Notes under the pieces: generated by a model
What the model was told of the DNA's origin: nothing
Database searches by the model: none
Seen by the model: only the letters and a program-made list of their open reading frames with translations
Program-made: the position numbers and the translations under genes
Part shown: positions 44,832 through 54,915 of the stretch, piece by piece
Layout: each line of letters begins with the position of its first letter
Numbering within the stretch: position 1 is the stretch's first letter
Source of the DNA: Marinomonas sp. UCMA 3892
GTDB lineage: Bacteria; Pseudomonadota; Gammaproteobacteria; Pseudomonadales; Marinomonadaceae
DNA: 64,000 nucleotides
Direction: 5' to 3'
NCBI RefSeq assembly: GCF_012726345.1
Contig: NZ_PTXN01000005.1
Location: forward strand, 186,001-250,000

Positions 44832-47800
44832 TTAACTCGATGAGTGTTGGTGCTGATGACTGTGAAGTTTACTCACTGCCCAACGCAAATATTGGTTTAC
44901 TTTATTAGGTGTTATTTGTGCAAATTCATCTAATGCGGCTTCTGCCCAACGTTCTTCTGGGTGTTCTGCTTGATGTTGCTTGGCATGATCCAAAGCCGCT
45001 TGAGAGACGAGCACCGGCAAGTTGATTTCTTGATCAAACTTGCAGTTTTTATGTTGCTGACAAAACTGTATGAAGGCATACAAACCTTCAAAAATAAGGC
45101 TCTTATACCAGCTTGGATGAATGTCTGATGTTAAAGTTTCAATCAACAAGGCAAAGGTATCTTCGCCTGGAGTCATAGAACTGAGCGCACGCTTGCAATC
45201 CAGTGCGGTATTACTCTGTGAATCACCAAACACAATGGTATTTACATGACTTAAACTTCCCCAGAGTTGCAATAACATAGATTCTGGGAGCTTAGTGATC
45301 ATACCTTGCTCAGAACGCCAGTCAAACCAGTCGACATCTTTCATCTTGCTTTGTGCGTCGGTACTGTTGTGATAACGCATGTTATTTGCCACATGTGCGT
45401 ATTCATCGTGCTTCTGTTGTAACACTTGAGTGAGTGCTTCGTAAAGCTCACTAGGGGAGACCTTAGATAATGTGTCAAAAACTGGTGCATCGTCTTCTGG
45501 ATCAAATTGTCGAGCACAAAGCATGGCCAAATTGTGAATGCGAATAGTACGAACACCTGAAAAAAACTCAGGGTGTACTTTAATTAGTGTACCTGCTATA
45601 GCAATTAACTCATGGCAAATAACTAGACCAATCGGCGATGACGAGACACTTCTCAGCATGTCTAAAATGGCATCTTGATGCAGTGGTGAACTGATATCGA
45701 TTTCTGTTTCTGGCGTTTCCCCAATTACTAATAAGCGCTGGCGAACCGTAATGTCGGCAATATACGTCGCTAGATCTGTTGAAGGCTTTAGAATCAGAGA
45801 ATACAGTATTCGTGCAGGGCGCCAGTTTTCTGACAATAGCGTTTGAAGGTAGACGCTGTTTAATACTTTATAGGCAGTAATCGCGGGTGTTGAGTTTGGT
45901 ATAGTGCTCATTAACGCACGACGACCACCAAGCTCCATTAGGCAATCTACCGCTTCGTCTAAGCTAGGTTGATCAACTAAGCGAGCAAGCAGAGCATCGG
46001 TTTCGGCTGCTTTAATACTAGCAGTATCATAGGCTTTTGGCTTTTCAGCTAAAGGCCAAGGTGTATCGTGCACTGGGAGCTTAGTTTCTAGCTGTTTATG
46101 ATCAAGGGAGTTGATGATAATGGCACGCCTATTACCCGATTTAAAGGCATTTTTAGCCGATTGCGGGATCACGCGGAACTCTTCGTGCTCACGTTTTTGC
46201 AGCAAACGAATAAACTCAAACAGTTCATCACTGCCTTTCATTTCGCTCATGGCTTCATCAATGAGAATGCTGAAAACGGCATTTGCTTGATAATACCAAT
46301 GGTTGGCGATGGTTTTTAATTCATTACGAATATGAGCTTGGAATAGGCTAGGATCAATTTTTCGATAGTCTTTGTCTTCATTTTGAATCCAAGACAAACA
46401 CAAGTAACTTTCGTCATTAATACTAAATGCCTGAGATGTAGCCAAGCTATTTAGTGCACGGTTAGGACGACCGGTAAGACCTAACGTCTCTGAAGCACCT
46501 AGGTGGCGATAGGTTTCAACTAACTGGTCTGCACTAATGGCTTTCAGTGGTGCAATATCTTCTAATGTTTGGCATAAGCAACCGGCATTTAAAAGCTTTT
46601 GTTTAACCTTGTCGTTTTGCGCCAAAATGACCATGGATGTGGTGACTTTATTTGGCCTGTGCTGAATGCGGTGTAAACCAAGTGGATCTAAATCATCAGT
46701 GGTGATGAGTTCTTCATCGAGCATCTTGCCGACTAAGAATAAGCTCTGCGCCCAAACCAAGGGTAAATTGTCATTAGGAAGGCGCTTTTGAGATCCTGGT
46801 CTTTCTTTCTCAGCGAGAATGCTTTCTTGGGGAACATAGTAAAGTTCAGGAAGCAGCATTTGCCCATCTTTTTCAACCATTAAAGATTCAAGTTTATGGC
46901 GATAAAAGTTGGCGCTTTCCCAATCACGAGCGAACAATCGATCAATATAAAGATAAGTAAAAAATAGCGGCCATTCGGATTCAATGTGCTCGAAATTAAT
47001 TAACTCATCGTACTCGTAATAGATTCGGCTTTGATCTTCTAGCTCAGATTGGTGACCGTCTAATAAAAAGCGTTTACAGCCGTATTCGCCGCCCAACTTG
47101 CTAATGATTTCTTTGCGTGTCCGGCGAGTTAATTTTTCATCGTTTACCGCAAAGGCTGGAAAGCCAATGATACTGAGAATAGCGCTATCCACTTCTTTGG
47201 AGCGAGATTCCTTAGGTAGTAGCGATTGCAATACAGAACCCGCGCGAGCGACGGCATCAGCAAAGGAATGTACTACTGCCCACTCGGGACCCTCTTCACC
47301 AAATAAATTCAATCCGTCCATAGCTTCCATGGCGGCCTTTGCCATACCAACGGAGCTGGCGTTTATTTCGGCTTTGCCATTATTTACTTTATTGCCACGC
47401 TCCCAAATGCCGTAATCTGGGGTGCGATAAGTACGCGAAATATAATAAATAAGGTTTTGGATGAAGTTGAATTCGTCACGAGAAAAGATCAGCTTGCTGC
47501 CAGCTTTGGTCATTTGCGCCAACATCAATAAATAAAAGCTAGTGGCATCAATTTGCAAATGTCCCCAGGCATCATCCGCCACGGCTTCTAAACCGGTTTT
47601 TGTATCATATTTAGCATGCAGTGCATCTTTAGGATCAAGACTATGCTTGAAGGCTTCCACTTTATGGGATTGACGCATCATGGCGAATAATAAGCCACGC
47701 ATCATTTTTATACAGGCGAATTCAAGTTCATTGGCGCGTTTTTGCGGATTCGATGCACGCTTATAGGCTAGGTGTAAGGCCCATACGGCTTGAATACTGT

Positions 47801-47957
47801 AGACATTGTCTCGCACCCAAGCATCGGTGTAATTACCGTGATTATTGATGCTGGTGCTTGCAGGAAAAAGTCCTGTCACTGGATGTTGGCGGGTTAGGAT
47901 AACCGCTTGAATATGTTGATAAAGAGAATCTAGCTTATCGTGCGTATCAGACGCCAT
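44832..47957 (-). CDS. GH15-related / phosphorylase b kinase alpha-like protein
   Basis: A 1041-residue protein whose first 400 residues are an alpha/alpha-barrel related to glucoamylases (GH15) and to the regulatory alpha and beta subunits of animal phosphorylase kinase. Motifs include TGLFPASTSINNHGNYTDAW and VRDNVYSIQAVWALHLAY at the start, DDAWGHLQIDATSFYLLM near 130, GIWERGN near 185, and EWPLFFTYLYIDRLF near 327. The remaining 600 residues show repeated helical segments. It heads the glycogen operon before glgB and glgX. Bacterial members have no proven role; regulation or trimming of glycogen is inferred. Confidence 0.82.
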   Translation of the reverse strand: MASDTHDKLDSLYQHIQAVILTRQHPVTGLFPASTSINNHGNYTDAWVRDNVYSIQAVWALHLAYKRASNPQKRANELEFACIKMMRGLLFAMMRQSHKVEAFKHSLDPKDALHAKYDTKTGLEAVADDAWGHLQIDATSFYLLMLAQMTKAGSKLIFSRDEFNFIQNLIYYISRTYRTPDYGIWERGNKVNNGKAEINASSVGMAKAAMEAMDGLNLFGEEGPEWAVVHSFADAVARAGSVLQSLLPKESRSKEVDSAILSIIGFPAFAVNDEKLTRRTRKEIISKLGGEYGCKRFLLDGHQSELEDQSRIYYEYDELINFEHIESEWPLFFTYLYIDRLFARDWESANFYRHKLESLMVEKDGQMLLPELYYVPQESILAEKERPGSQKRLPNDNLPLVWAQSLFLVGKMLDEELITTDDLDPLGLHRIQHRPNKVTTSMVILAQNDKVKQKLLNAGCLCQTLEDIAPLKAISADQLVETYRHLGASETLGLTGRPNRALNSLATSQAFSINDESYLCLSWIQNEDKDYRKIDPSLFQAHIRNELKTIANHWYYQANAVFSILIDEAMSEMKGSDELFEFIRLLQKREHEEFRVIPQSAKNAFKSGNRRAIIINSLDHKQLETKLPVHDTPWPLAEKPKAYDTASIKAAETDALLARLVDQPSLDEAVDCLMELGGRRALMSTIPNSTPAITAYKVLNSVYLQTLLSENWRPARILYSLILKPSTDLATYIADITVRQRLLVIGETPETEIDISSPLHQDAILDMLRSVSSSPIGLVICHELIAIAGTLIKVHPEFFSGVRTIRIHNLAMLCARQFDPEDDAPVFDTLSKVSPSELYEALTQVLQQKHDEYAHVANNMRYHNSTDAQSKMKDVDWFDWRSEQGMITKLPESMLLQLWGSLSHVNTIVFGDSQSNTALDCKRALSSMTPGEDTFALLIETLTSDIHPSWYKSLIFEGLYAFIQFCQQHKNCKFDQEINLPVLVSQAALDHAKQHQAEHPEERWAEAALDEFAQITPNKVNQYLRWAVSKLHSHQHQHSSS

Positions 47958-48307
47958 GTTCGATCCTTTATAAAACTCTGTTGTTTAAGCTTAAAGCTTA
48001 GTTCGTACTATAGTACTAATTAAGTCTAAAACCACTATACCCAAACATAATGTGACTCACCAAGAAGTTAAAGTGGTAAAGAAGCTTCTTTTTCACTTAA
48101 TTTTTAAAAATATCGTGATTTCAATCAAGTCAGGCATTTATGCACAAAATGTGAGCAGGAAATATTACTTAAGTGCAGTTTAAGGTGCATTGTTTAATGT
48201 TTTATGACGCAAGGACAAGATCTTAGAAGTGAGAAAGAGGTCATGGATTTTTAATTACATGACCTCTTTTTATATCTATATAAAAAGAGGTCTAAAAACG
48301 CTAATAG
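47958..48307. other. Gene-free leader upstream of the glycogen operon
   Basis: 350 bases with no coding frame between a chemoreceptor and the phosphorylase-kinase-like gene, both on the minus strand. A 12-base palindrome GTACTATAGTAC lies at 48005-48016, about 50 bases before the start codon. Overlapping hairpins occupy 48234-48292 (listed separately). The rest is AT-rich. Confidence 0.5.
48234..48292. terminator. Overlapping, mutually exclusive hairpins
   Basis: A block related to AAGAGGTC occurs three times in alternating orientation. AAAGAGGTCATG (48234-48245) can pair with 48258-48269, or 48261-48274 can pair with 48279-48292 (14 bp, 4-base loop). The middle block cannot be in both stems at once. 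On the plus strand the first is followed by T residues. It may be just the chemoreceptor terminator or an attenuator-like switch. Confidence 0.55.
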
Positions 48308-49924
48308 TTAAGTGCTGAATTGATGAACCAGCTGACGTAATTGACTAGCACAATCTTGCAGGTTGTTTACCGATGTTTGAATATCGGTGGAGTTGTGATT
48401 AGTTTCTTCACAAATATTCGCAATGCTTTCGAGCGTTTGATTAACGGTTTGAGAGGACTCAAATTGTCGGTCAGCGGCTTTGCTAATACTGCTGTTTAGT
48501 TTGGATATAGAGAGAACGCCATTGGCAATCTGAGTAAAGGCTTGGCCTGCCTGTGATGTTTGTTCAGCGCCTTGATTTGCTGTGTTTCTGGCGGACTCCA
48601 TCACTTCAACCGTAGCCAGTGTTTGTTGAGTTAATTGATCAATCAATCCGCCAATTTCCGTCGCTGCATGTTGTGAACGCTGGGCAAGTTGTCGTACTTC
48701 GTCGGCAACCACAGCGAAGCCTCGACCTTGTTCACCAGCACGAGCGGCTTCAATCGCAGCGTTCAGTGCTAATAGGTTTGTCTGGTCTGCTACTTCAGCA
48801 ATGATGCCTAGTCGTTCATTAATATGAGTAACGTCTTCACGTAATTTTTGAATCTGTTTGGCAGCATCGCCGACTTCAACCGATAGCTGCTGAATATCTT
48901 GGTTCGCTTTATTCATAACACCAAGGCCTTGTTTGGAGTGCTGGCCAAGTTCTTGTGTTGTGTTGTTGGCTTGTTCGGCAATGGCAAGGGTATCTTCAAC
49001 CGAGGTCATCACGCTTTGCATTAGCTCTGTTGCTTTGCCTGTATTGGATAATTGTCTGGCGACGCCTTGTGCTGTTTTGGTTGTCGAGTTATTCGTTTGT
49101 CCAACGATGCTGTCTAAAGTTTCGCTGGAATGACTGACATTGCGCACGATGGATTGGAAATCGTTCATCATGCTGTTGAATGCACGCGCCATTTCCCCCA
49201 TTTCGTCTTGGCCAGTAAATTCAACCCGTTGAGTAAGGTCACCCGAATGTTGTACCGACGTCATTGTTTTGCATAACGAAGTCACACGGCTAGTAACCAA
49301 GTGAATAATGTACAAAGCGGTTCCGCCCACCAATACAGTTAATAGGCCAACGACAATGGCGTAATCTATTAAAGCTTTTAAGAAAAAACTGAACACAGCA
49401 TCCATAGATGCGGTAGCAATAATGGTAATGTTCCATGGTGTGAACGTAGATGCACTGGCAATCATTCGATGAGCTGCGCCATCGTTACCTTGGTACTCAA
49501 ATTCGAGAGTTTGATAATTCTCTTTAGTTGTAGATGCTCGTGACTTGTTTAACTCTTCAGTTAGGGATGAAGGCGAAGTACTACTCTTATAGTTTGCTGG
49601 AGCGCTAAGTAGAGTACGGCTGTTTTTGTTGATAATCCATAGACTTTGTTGGTCACCATAACTGAATTCAGATAGTAGTGTTATAGCTTGTTGCTTTGCT
49701 TGTTCTGCTGTTAACTCACCAGAGATTTGTTTTTTATAAATAGGAGATAGAGTGGTGTTTACTATATCTAATATATCTTGTGTTCTATCTTTTCGGGCTT
49801 CCACATGGCTATTAAACAATGAAGAAAGAGACACGAGAATAAGTGCCGTGGTTCCCATAGACATTAGTCCAATAATAGCCCATAACTTATAACGAATTTT
49901 TATGTCATTAATGCGATCCAGCAT
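48308..49924 (-). CDS. Methyl-accepting chemotaxis protein with periplasmic Cache domain
   Basis: A 538-residue transmembrane chemoreceptor. TM1 is at about 13-33. The periplasmic part (about 34-180) looks like a single Cache domain, with [20 protein letters not shown] and [20 protein letters not shown]2 is at about 186-208, then HAMP ([20 protein letters not shown]), then the signalling hairpin with [20 protein letters not shown] near 378. The C-terminus lacks an NWETF pentapeptide. CGGAGGCGAC before the ATG is a good ribosome binding site. Ligand is unknown, probably a small organic acid or amino acid. Confidence 0.93.
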   Translation of the reverse strand: MLDRINDIKIRYKLWAIIGLMSMGTTALILVSLSSLFNSHVEARKDRTQDILDIVNTTLSPIYKKQISGELTAEQAKQQAITLLSEFSYGDQQSLWIINKNSRTLLSAPANYKSSTSPSSLTEELNKSRASTTKENYQTLEFEYQGNDGAAHRMIASASTFTPWNITIIATASMDAVFSFFLKALIDYAIVVGLLTVLVGGTALYIIHLVTSRVTSLCKTMTSVQHSGDLTQRVEFTGQDEMGEMARAFNSMMNDFQSIVRNVSHSSETLDSIVGQTNNSTTKTAQGVARQLSNTGKATELMQSVMTSVEDTLAIAEQANNTTQELGQHSKQGLGVMNKANQDIQQLSVEVGDAAKQIQKLREDVTHINERLGIIAEVADQTNLLALNAAIEAARAGEQGRGFAVVADEVRQLAQRSQHAATEIGGLIDQLTQQTLATVEVMESARNTANQGAEQTSQAGQAFTQIANGVLSISKLNSSISKAADRQFESSQTVNQTLESIANICEETNHNSTDIQTSVNNLQDCASQLRQLVHQFST

Positions 49925-50122
49925 GTCGCCTCCGTTAGGTTGGTTTTACGTATTTGACGCCAATAAATGGAGCTATTGAAATGGCTGTTTTGAGATAAAA
50001 AATGGCCATGATCCCTAGAGTAGTTGTTTTTCTATATATTGCCTAGTGGGTAAAATTGAGATTGGTCATTGTTTTTGTGTTTAGATATTTAATTACTCGA
50101 TTAATGTAGGTAAAGAGAGATA

Positions 50123-50557
50123 GTGTTAAATTATTTATTCATATTTTTAGTTTCTTTTTTATCAGCTACTATTTTGCCCTTGGGCTCAGAAGGTTTGTTG
50201 CTTTATTATGCAAATGACGCAACTTTGTCGGTATTTTATCTATGGATTTGGGCAAGCTTGGGGAATACATTAGGGGGGCTGACAAACTGGTTCTTAGGGT
50301 TGTATTTGGTTCGTTTTGAGCACAAAAAATGGTTTCCGATGAAGGCGTCCACTCGGCAAAAAGCAGAACTTTTTTTCAATAAGTATGGCATTTGGAGCTT
50401 ATTATTTACTTGGCTACCTGTTGTTGGCGACGGGATTGCTTTAGTATCGGGAGTGTTGCGTACACCTATTTGGTATTTTTTACCTTTGGTTTTGATTGGC
50501 AAAGCGGCTCGTTATGCCTTAATTTTGTGGGGACAGCACTTACTATTGACTCTGTAA
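50123..50557 (+). CDS. YqaA-like membrane protein (DedA/SNARE-associated family)
   Basis: A 144-residue inner-membrane protein with about four hydrophobic segments. It has the YqaA pattern FLSATILPLGSEGLLLYY at residues 12-29, LGNTLGGLTNWFLGLYL near 46-62, and FNKYGIWSLLFTWLPVVGDG near 84-103, related to the VTT/DedA lipid scramblase fold. GTG 50123 follows AAAGAGAGA. Function unproven. It precedes a SPOR lipoprotein gene on the same strand with a gap of about 67 bases. Confidence 0.88.
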   Translation: MLNYLFIFLVSFLSATILPLGSEGLLLYYANDATLSVFYLWIWASLGNTLGGLTNWFLGLYLVRFEHKKWFPMKASTRQKAELFFNKYGIWSLLFTWLPVVGDGIALVSGVLRTPIWYFLPLVLIGKAARYALILWGQHLLLTL

Positions 50558-50624
50558 GAGGTACGGATAAAAAGTCCATGCTAGTAAGCGCGAAGTTCTA
50601 ATGATGTACATGGAGAATAGAATA

Positions 50625-51338
50625 ATGGGAATGTCCAAAAAACTGATCGTAGTGATGGCAGGATTATCATTAGGTGCTTGCTCATCTCTGGACGATAAAA
50701 ACACCTTTATGACCTATGGCGATTTGCAAGATAAAGTTCGTAATCATGATGAACAATGGCAAAACGTACAATCGAAATTGGATAGAATTGACGAGCTAGA
50801 AGCTGAAGTTGCGGCATTAAAGCAAGGTAAAGCTCTGCCAACAAAATCTGCAGCAATGTCAAATAACATGGCAGGCAATGATATCTCGACTAGTGCCACT
50901 ATGGCAGCTGTTAATGTTGCTCCTGCTGTTATGCAGGCGCCTATGGATAGTCAAGGTAATGCTGACCCAATGACTATCGATCCAGAAGAAAACTTCGAAA
51001 TGGATAGAGCGGCTCCTCCTGTTGTCGTTGCGCCAGTGATGGCAACAAAACAAACAACAGTGACTGGAGACGAATACGGTGTGCAGGTAGCTTCTTATGG
51101 TAATCGTGATGAAGCAGTTCGTGGTTGGAGAGTATTACAGAAGTCCTATCCAATGGCTTTTGACGGTTTAGAGCCGTTAGTGAATCAAAAAGAAGTCAAT
51201 GGTCGTACCATGTATCAGCTTAAAGTAGGGCCATTTGTGAATAAAACTTTTAGCTCAGACTTTTGTAAAATGTTAAAAGAAAAGGGCAAAGATTGCCTAA
51301 TCACGCAATATAATGGTGAGTCTTTCACTAACAACTAA
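50625..51338 (+). CDS. SPOR-domain outer-membrane lipoprotein
   Basis: About 237 residues. The signal peptide ends in the lipobox SLGACSS, so the protein is lipid-anchored. A short coiled-coil-like stretch (about 35-70) and a low-complexity linker rich in Ala, Met and Pro follow. The last 75 residues form a SPOR domain (YGVQVASYGNRDEAVRGWRV to YQLKVGPFVNKTF), which binds denuded peptidoglycan at division sites. Start 50625 is chosen with GGAG 9 bases before it; 50631 is also possible. A strong terminator follows. Confidence 0.85.
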   Translation: MGMSKKLIVVMAGLSLGACSSLDDKNTFMTYGDLQDKVRNHDEQWQNVQSKLDRIDELEAEVAALKQGKALPTKSAAMSNNMAGNDISTSATMAAVNVAPAVMQAPMDSQGNADPMTIDPEENFEMDRAAPPVVVAPVMATKQTTVTGDEYGVQVASYGNRDEAVRGWRVLQKSYPMAFDGLEPLVNQKEVNGRTMYQLKVGPFVNKTFSSDFCKMLKEKGKDCLITQYNGESFTNN

Positions 51339-51354
51339 ATTTTTTAGTTGAATA

Positions 51355-51404
51355 AAAAAGGCGCGTCTTATTTCTGTAAACCAGAGTATAAGACGCGCCT
51401 TTTT
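51355..51404. terminator. Strong bidirectional terminator
   Basis: A perfect 17-bp stem, AAAAAGGCGCGTCTTAT (51355-51371) with its complement (51388-51404), ends in T5 on both strands. It separates the SPOR lipoprotein gene from the convergent DUF945 gene. Confidence 0.93.
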
Positions 51405-51437
51405 AGTTTGGAACTAGGATCAGTTTAAATAAGTAAC

Positions 51438-52790
51438 CTACATCAAAGGAAATACAGAATCGTAGATTTTGCCTTGACCGTTTTCGATCATAATTTCGCT
51501 CTTATATTTATCATCTTCTAGTTTAATCAAACCTTGTTGTACAAAACTATCGATGATCATTAATGCCTGCTGCTTTACTTCAGGTGCATTCAATGGCGCG
51601 CGCATTTTACTGGCAATGAATTGCTCTGCTAGGCTACGTACCAAGGGTTCATCCGCTTCAAGATTGGCTGTCACAATCGCGTTGTACAACCAAAACTCAG
51701 GTAGAGAAAGTTCTTCAATAGTTGGCGTGTCAATATCAGCAAATTTGCTTGTTAGTGTTGCATTGAAGCTACCTTCAGGGAAAGTACCACTGAAATCGGT
51801 GATGTTGAATTCTGGTTTCGCTGCAAGTAACTCACCAAGATTATCTTGCATAAAGGCCAATAGTACTTCGTATACAGCATCTGGCGAATGGGCTTCAGCT
51901 AGCAGGTTGTCAGAGAAGTTTTTGTAATCAATAAAGAATTTATTGCTTAACTTGGTCAGTTCAGTGGCTAAAGACAGATCAGTTGCTTTAAATTCTCCAA
52001 ACATGGCATCTTTAATAAGGTAACCAATTTCAATACTACCTAGTTGTGTTTCCTTATCTAAGTTAGAACCCATTTCGATATTTAGGCCGGATAGTTCTGT
52101 ATCAGTACCTATATTAAGCTTTTCAAGATTGAAGTCTGTAGTGCTGTCATAAAATCCACCTTGCATGATGGTCGCTAAGTTTGCGTTCAACTCAATAGAT
52201 AGTGTGAATCCTTCTGCTTTAACTGGAGTATAGCCGTCAACGACATCAATTTGATCTAAGGTGCCTTGGTAGATGAATCCTTGATCTGTCATTTCACCTT
52301 GGCCTGTATAACCACTAAATTGAAAGGTATTAGCAGGGTTACTGAAGGCAGGAATACTATCAGCTATTTTGAAGTTACCTGTAAAACCGCCAAGTACAGA
52401 AAGTTCATATAAAGGCTGGTCTTCGTTCCAATCGATAAAGTTACGTTGTTTCTCTCCTGTATAACGAATCTCTGTATCGTACAAACCAAATAAGCCTTGG
52501 CTTGCAAATAGTAAAGGGCCGTAGTGTGTATCAATAATGAGTTCGGCTTCAAGAACTCCCTCTTGAATGGTGGGATCGATTTGCATGGTGTCGAAAGTTA
52601 CAAGCACTTTGTTTTCAGAGCCGAACCACGCTAAATCTGTAGACACAATATTTGCTGTATAACCCGGAGCTTTATTAATATTTGAGACCAGCTCCGCGAC
52701 TTCTTTTTGATGTTTAGGAGCGATAAATTTAGGGGCAACTAAGCAAGCAGCAACAAGCGTGAAAACGAGTACGGAAAGTATTTTCTTCAC
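51438..52790 (-). CDS. DUF945 / YdgA-like periplasmic protein
   Basis: A 450-residue protein with an N-terminal hydrophobic segment (ILSVLVFTLVAACLVAPKFI) that is either a signal anchor or a cleaved signal peptide. The body is beta-strand rich and acidic, with the DUF945 pattern: an early YTANIVSTDLAWFGSENKVL, long alternating repeats, and a C-terminal block LIDSF-type ALMIIDSFVQQGLIKLEDDK followed by Lys-rich ending. E. coli YdgA is the best-known relative and its role is unclear. A terminator follows directly and no operon partner is evident. Confidence 0.87.
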   Translation of the reverse strand: MKKILSVLVFTLVAACLVAPKFIAPKHQKEVAELVSNINKAPGYTANIVSTDLAWFGSENKVLVTFDTMQIDPTIQEGVLEAELIIDTHYGPLLFASQGLFGLYDTEIRYTGEKQRNFIDWNEDQPLYELSVLGGFTGNFKIADSIPAFSNPANTFQFSGYTGQGEMTDQGFIYQGTLDQIDVVDGYTPVKAEGFTLSIELNANLATIMQGGFYDSTTDFNLEKLNIGTDTELSGLNIEMGSNLDKETQLGSIEIGYLIKDAMFGEFKATDLSLATELTKLSNKFFIDYKNFSDNLLAEAHSPDAVYEVLLAFMQDNLGELLAAKPEFNITDFSGTFPEGSFNATLTSKFADIDTPTIEELSLPEFWLYNAIVTANLEADEPLVRSLAEQFIASKMRAPLNAPEVKQQALMIIDSFVQQGLIKLEDDKYKSEIMIENGQGKIYDSVFPLM

Positions 52791-52966
52791 TGGAAGTTCC
52801 TTTTCATGGGGTGGATTAAGGTGAGCACATGATACAGATTTAATGTTAATGAAACAAAATGAAGACGGGTATTTGTGAAGAATATTAAATAAAAACAGAA
52901 AGGTGAGAAGGATTGTGTCGCATGAAGGTGGAGTTGTTAAGGAATATTAAGTTTTCTATAGAAAAT

Positions 52967-52998
52967 ACTATCCAGCGATACTGTGAAAGCTGGATAGT
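52967..52998 (-). terminator. Terminator after the TRAP operon
   Basis: ACTATCCAGC (52967-52976) and GCTGGATAGT (52989-52998) form a perfect 10-bp stem with a 12-base loop, 14 bases after the TRAP large-permease stop. On the minus strand ATTTTC follows. Confidence 0.7.
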
Positions 52999-53011
52999 GT
53001 TTTGAGTTAAC

Positions 53012-54283
53012 TTATAACTGGAAGGGGATATAAAGAGCGATAGCAGGGAAAAAATATACAGCTAGCAAACAGCCAAGCATGATGAGTATAAAAGGCCAAA
53101 CACCCTGAATGACTTCCGCGGATTTTCCTCCAGACACCGATTGAATGACGAAGAGGTTAAGTCCAACGGGCGGTGTAATCAATGCGCACTCAATCATGAT
53201 CACAAAGATGATAGCGAACCAAATTGGGTCGATACCTAGCATGCCAAGCGATGGATAAAGCACTGGCATCATGATCAATAGCATAGAGACAGACTCAAGA
53301 AAGAAGCCCATAATTAGCAAGACAAAACACACTGCCGCAATAAATAAACCTACTTCAGATATGTTCTCACTGACTAGCATCGAAATATCTTGAGGAATTT
53401 GGTACAGAGTAATCGCTTTACCAAAGACTTTCGCGCCAGCAATGATAAGAAAAATAGTTACCGTATTTTTCATTGTGCTCATCGCTGCTGCTTTGAATTT
53501 TTCAAGGCTAAAGGTTCCCATCATAATGACAATAATCAGCGAAACCGCAACACCGATACCCGCAGATTCAGTTGGCGTAAATACGCCAGTATAAATACCG
53601 CCAATGATGATGCTAGCTAATAACAGCGTTGGTATTGCTCGTAAACTGGCACTTTTGCGTTCAGCGCTAGTCGCCTTTTCACTTGGCGTGTAATCTTTAC
53701 TGAAACGTGCGTAAAAAAAGCAGTAAATAATGAAACTACCTGCCATTAATAAACCAGGCACGATACCTGCTAAAAACAAATCGACAATGGATTCTTCAGT
53801 AATAACGCCATACACGATCATTGGAATAGAAGGTGGAATCAGGATACCTAAGGTACCACCAGCGGCGATCAAACCGTATACGAATGGTTTGTTATAGCCT
53901 CGGTCAGTCATTTCTTTGATAGCTACGTTTCCTATGGTTGCCGCTGTAGCGACAGATGATCCAGAAATAGCCGAAAAGATAGTACAAGAAGCGATTGTGG
54001 CAATACCAAGGCCGCCAGGCCAATGACCGACCCAAGATTGTACGGCTCTAAATAAGTCTTTGCCTATGCCGCCTTGCAGCAAAATATTCGACATCAATAA
54101 AAACAGTGGAACAGATAATAAAATAAAGCTGTCGAAAGAAGAGTACAGCGCGAGCGGTGCCATCATTGGTGAGAAGCCTGCTAATAACAGCATACCTAAA
54201 CCTAACCCGCCTAAGGCAAAAGCAACAGGCACGCCGATTAGCAGCGCTAAGACCATGATAACCAGTAACAAGATAATCGTCAT
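53012..54283 (-). CDS. TRAP transporter large permease (DctM type)
   Basis: A 423-residue inner-membrane permease with about 12 helices, the main sodium-coupled translocation subunit of a TRAP transporter. Family signatures are SSFDSFILLSVPLFLLMSNI near residue 48, ISGSSVATAATIGNVAIKEM near 105, GGTLGILIPPSIPMIVYGVI near 142 and LITPPVGLNLFVIQSVSG near 370. Its start overlaps the small-permease stop by one base, so they are coupled. With DctQ and DctP it takes up an organic acid. Confidence 0.94.
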   Translation of the reverse strand: MTIILLLVIMVLALLIGVPVAFALGGLGLGMLLLAGFSPMMAPLALYSSFDSFILLSVPLFLLMSNILLQGGIGKDLFRAVQSWVGHWPGGLGIATIASCTIFSAISGSSVATAATIGNVAIKEMTDRGYNKPFVYGLIAAGGTLGILIPPSIPMIVYGVITEESIVDLFLAGIVPGLLMAGSFIIYCFFYARFSKDYTPSEKATSAERKSASLRAIPTLLLASIIIGGIYTGVFTPTESAGIGVAVSLIIVIMMGTFSLEKFKAAAMSTMKNTVTIFLIIAGAKVFGKAITLYQIPQDISMLVSENISEVGLFIAAVCFVLLIMGFFLESVSMLLIMMPVLYPSLGMLGIDPIWFAIIFVIMIECALITPPVGLNLFVIQSVSGGKSAEVIQGVWPFILIMLGCLLAVYFFPAIALYIPFQL

Positions 54284-54846
54284 TATAGTGAAACCTCTTC
54301 GTGTTCTTGATAATCACCCGCGAACATCAAAAATATTTCCATGACGGCTTGTAATGTTAGTAACCCAAATCCAATAGGGATGGCTGATTTTGTTGTCCAA
54401 AGTGGTAACCCCAGCATACTTGCTGATGCAGAGCCCATTTCAATGGATTCTTTTAATAATTGATAACCATAAAAGGTAATAAATCCTGCGAAGAAGATGA
54501 TCGATAATAGTGCGACGAAGTCAGATAGTTTTTTTGCTTTTTCGCCCAGCATATTGGTTAGAAAATCGATGCGAATCAGTGCTTTGTTTTGCAATACCCA
54601 ACTGGCGCCTAAACAGGTTGCCCAAATCTGACAAAGTAGTGATATGTCTTCTGACCAGATAGTAGGTGCAGTAAATATATAACGGGCAACGACTTCATAA
54701 GTGATAATTGCAGCGATGAAAACAAACAGTGCTGCAGATAGCTGGCCGCATAATCGAATGACTCGGTAGTTTATACGAACCCAAAGAGCGGGGTGTTCTG
54801 CTCGCCAAGCTGACAAGTCCTGCTTTTTTTCTTCATGGTTGGACAT
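54283..54846 (-). CDS. TRAP transporter small permease (DctQ type)
   Basis: About 187 residues with four membrane helices. The DctQ pattern is seen in AALFVFIAAIITYEVVARYI and WSEDISLLCQIWATCLGASW, followed by IRIDFLTN. Start ATG 54846 has GGAG 9 bases upstream; the longer frame to 54894 has none. It sits between the binding-protein and large-permease genes in the usual TRAP order, and shares a base with the large permease. Confidence 0.92.
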   Translation of the reverse strand: MSNHEEKKQDLSAWRAEHPALWVRINYRVIRLCGQLSAALFVFIAAIITYEVVARYIFTAPTIWSEDISLLCQIWATCLGASWVLQNKALIRIDFLTNMLGEKAKKLSDFVALLSIIFFAGFITFYGYQLLKESIEMGSASASMLGLPLWTTKSAIPIGFGLLTLQAVMEIFLMFAGDYQEHEEVSL

Positions 54847-54915
54847 AAGCCAATACTCCAAAAAACAACGAAATATCGCGGATGAAGGGCTCATCCGCGA
54901 TATATTTTTATAAGC

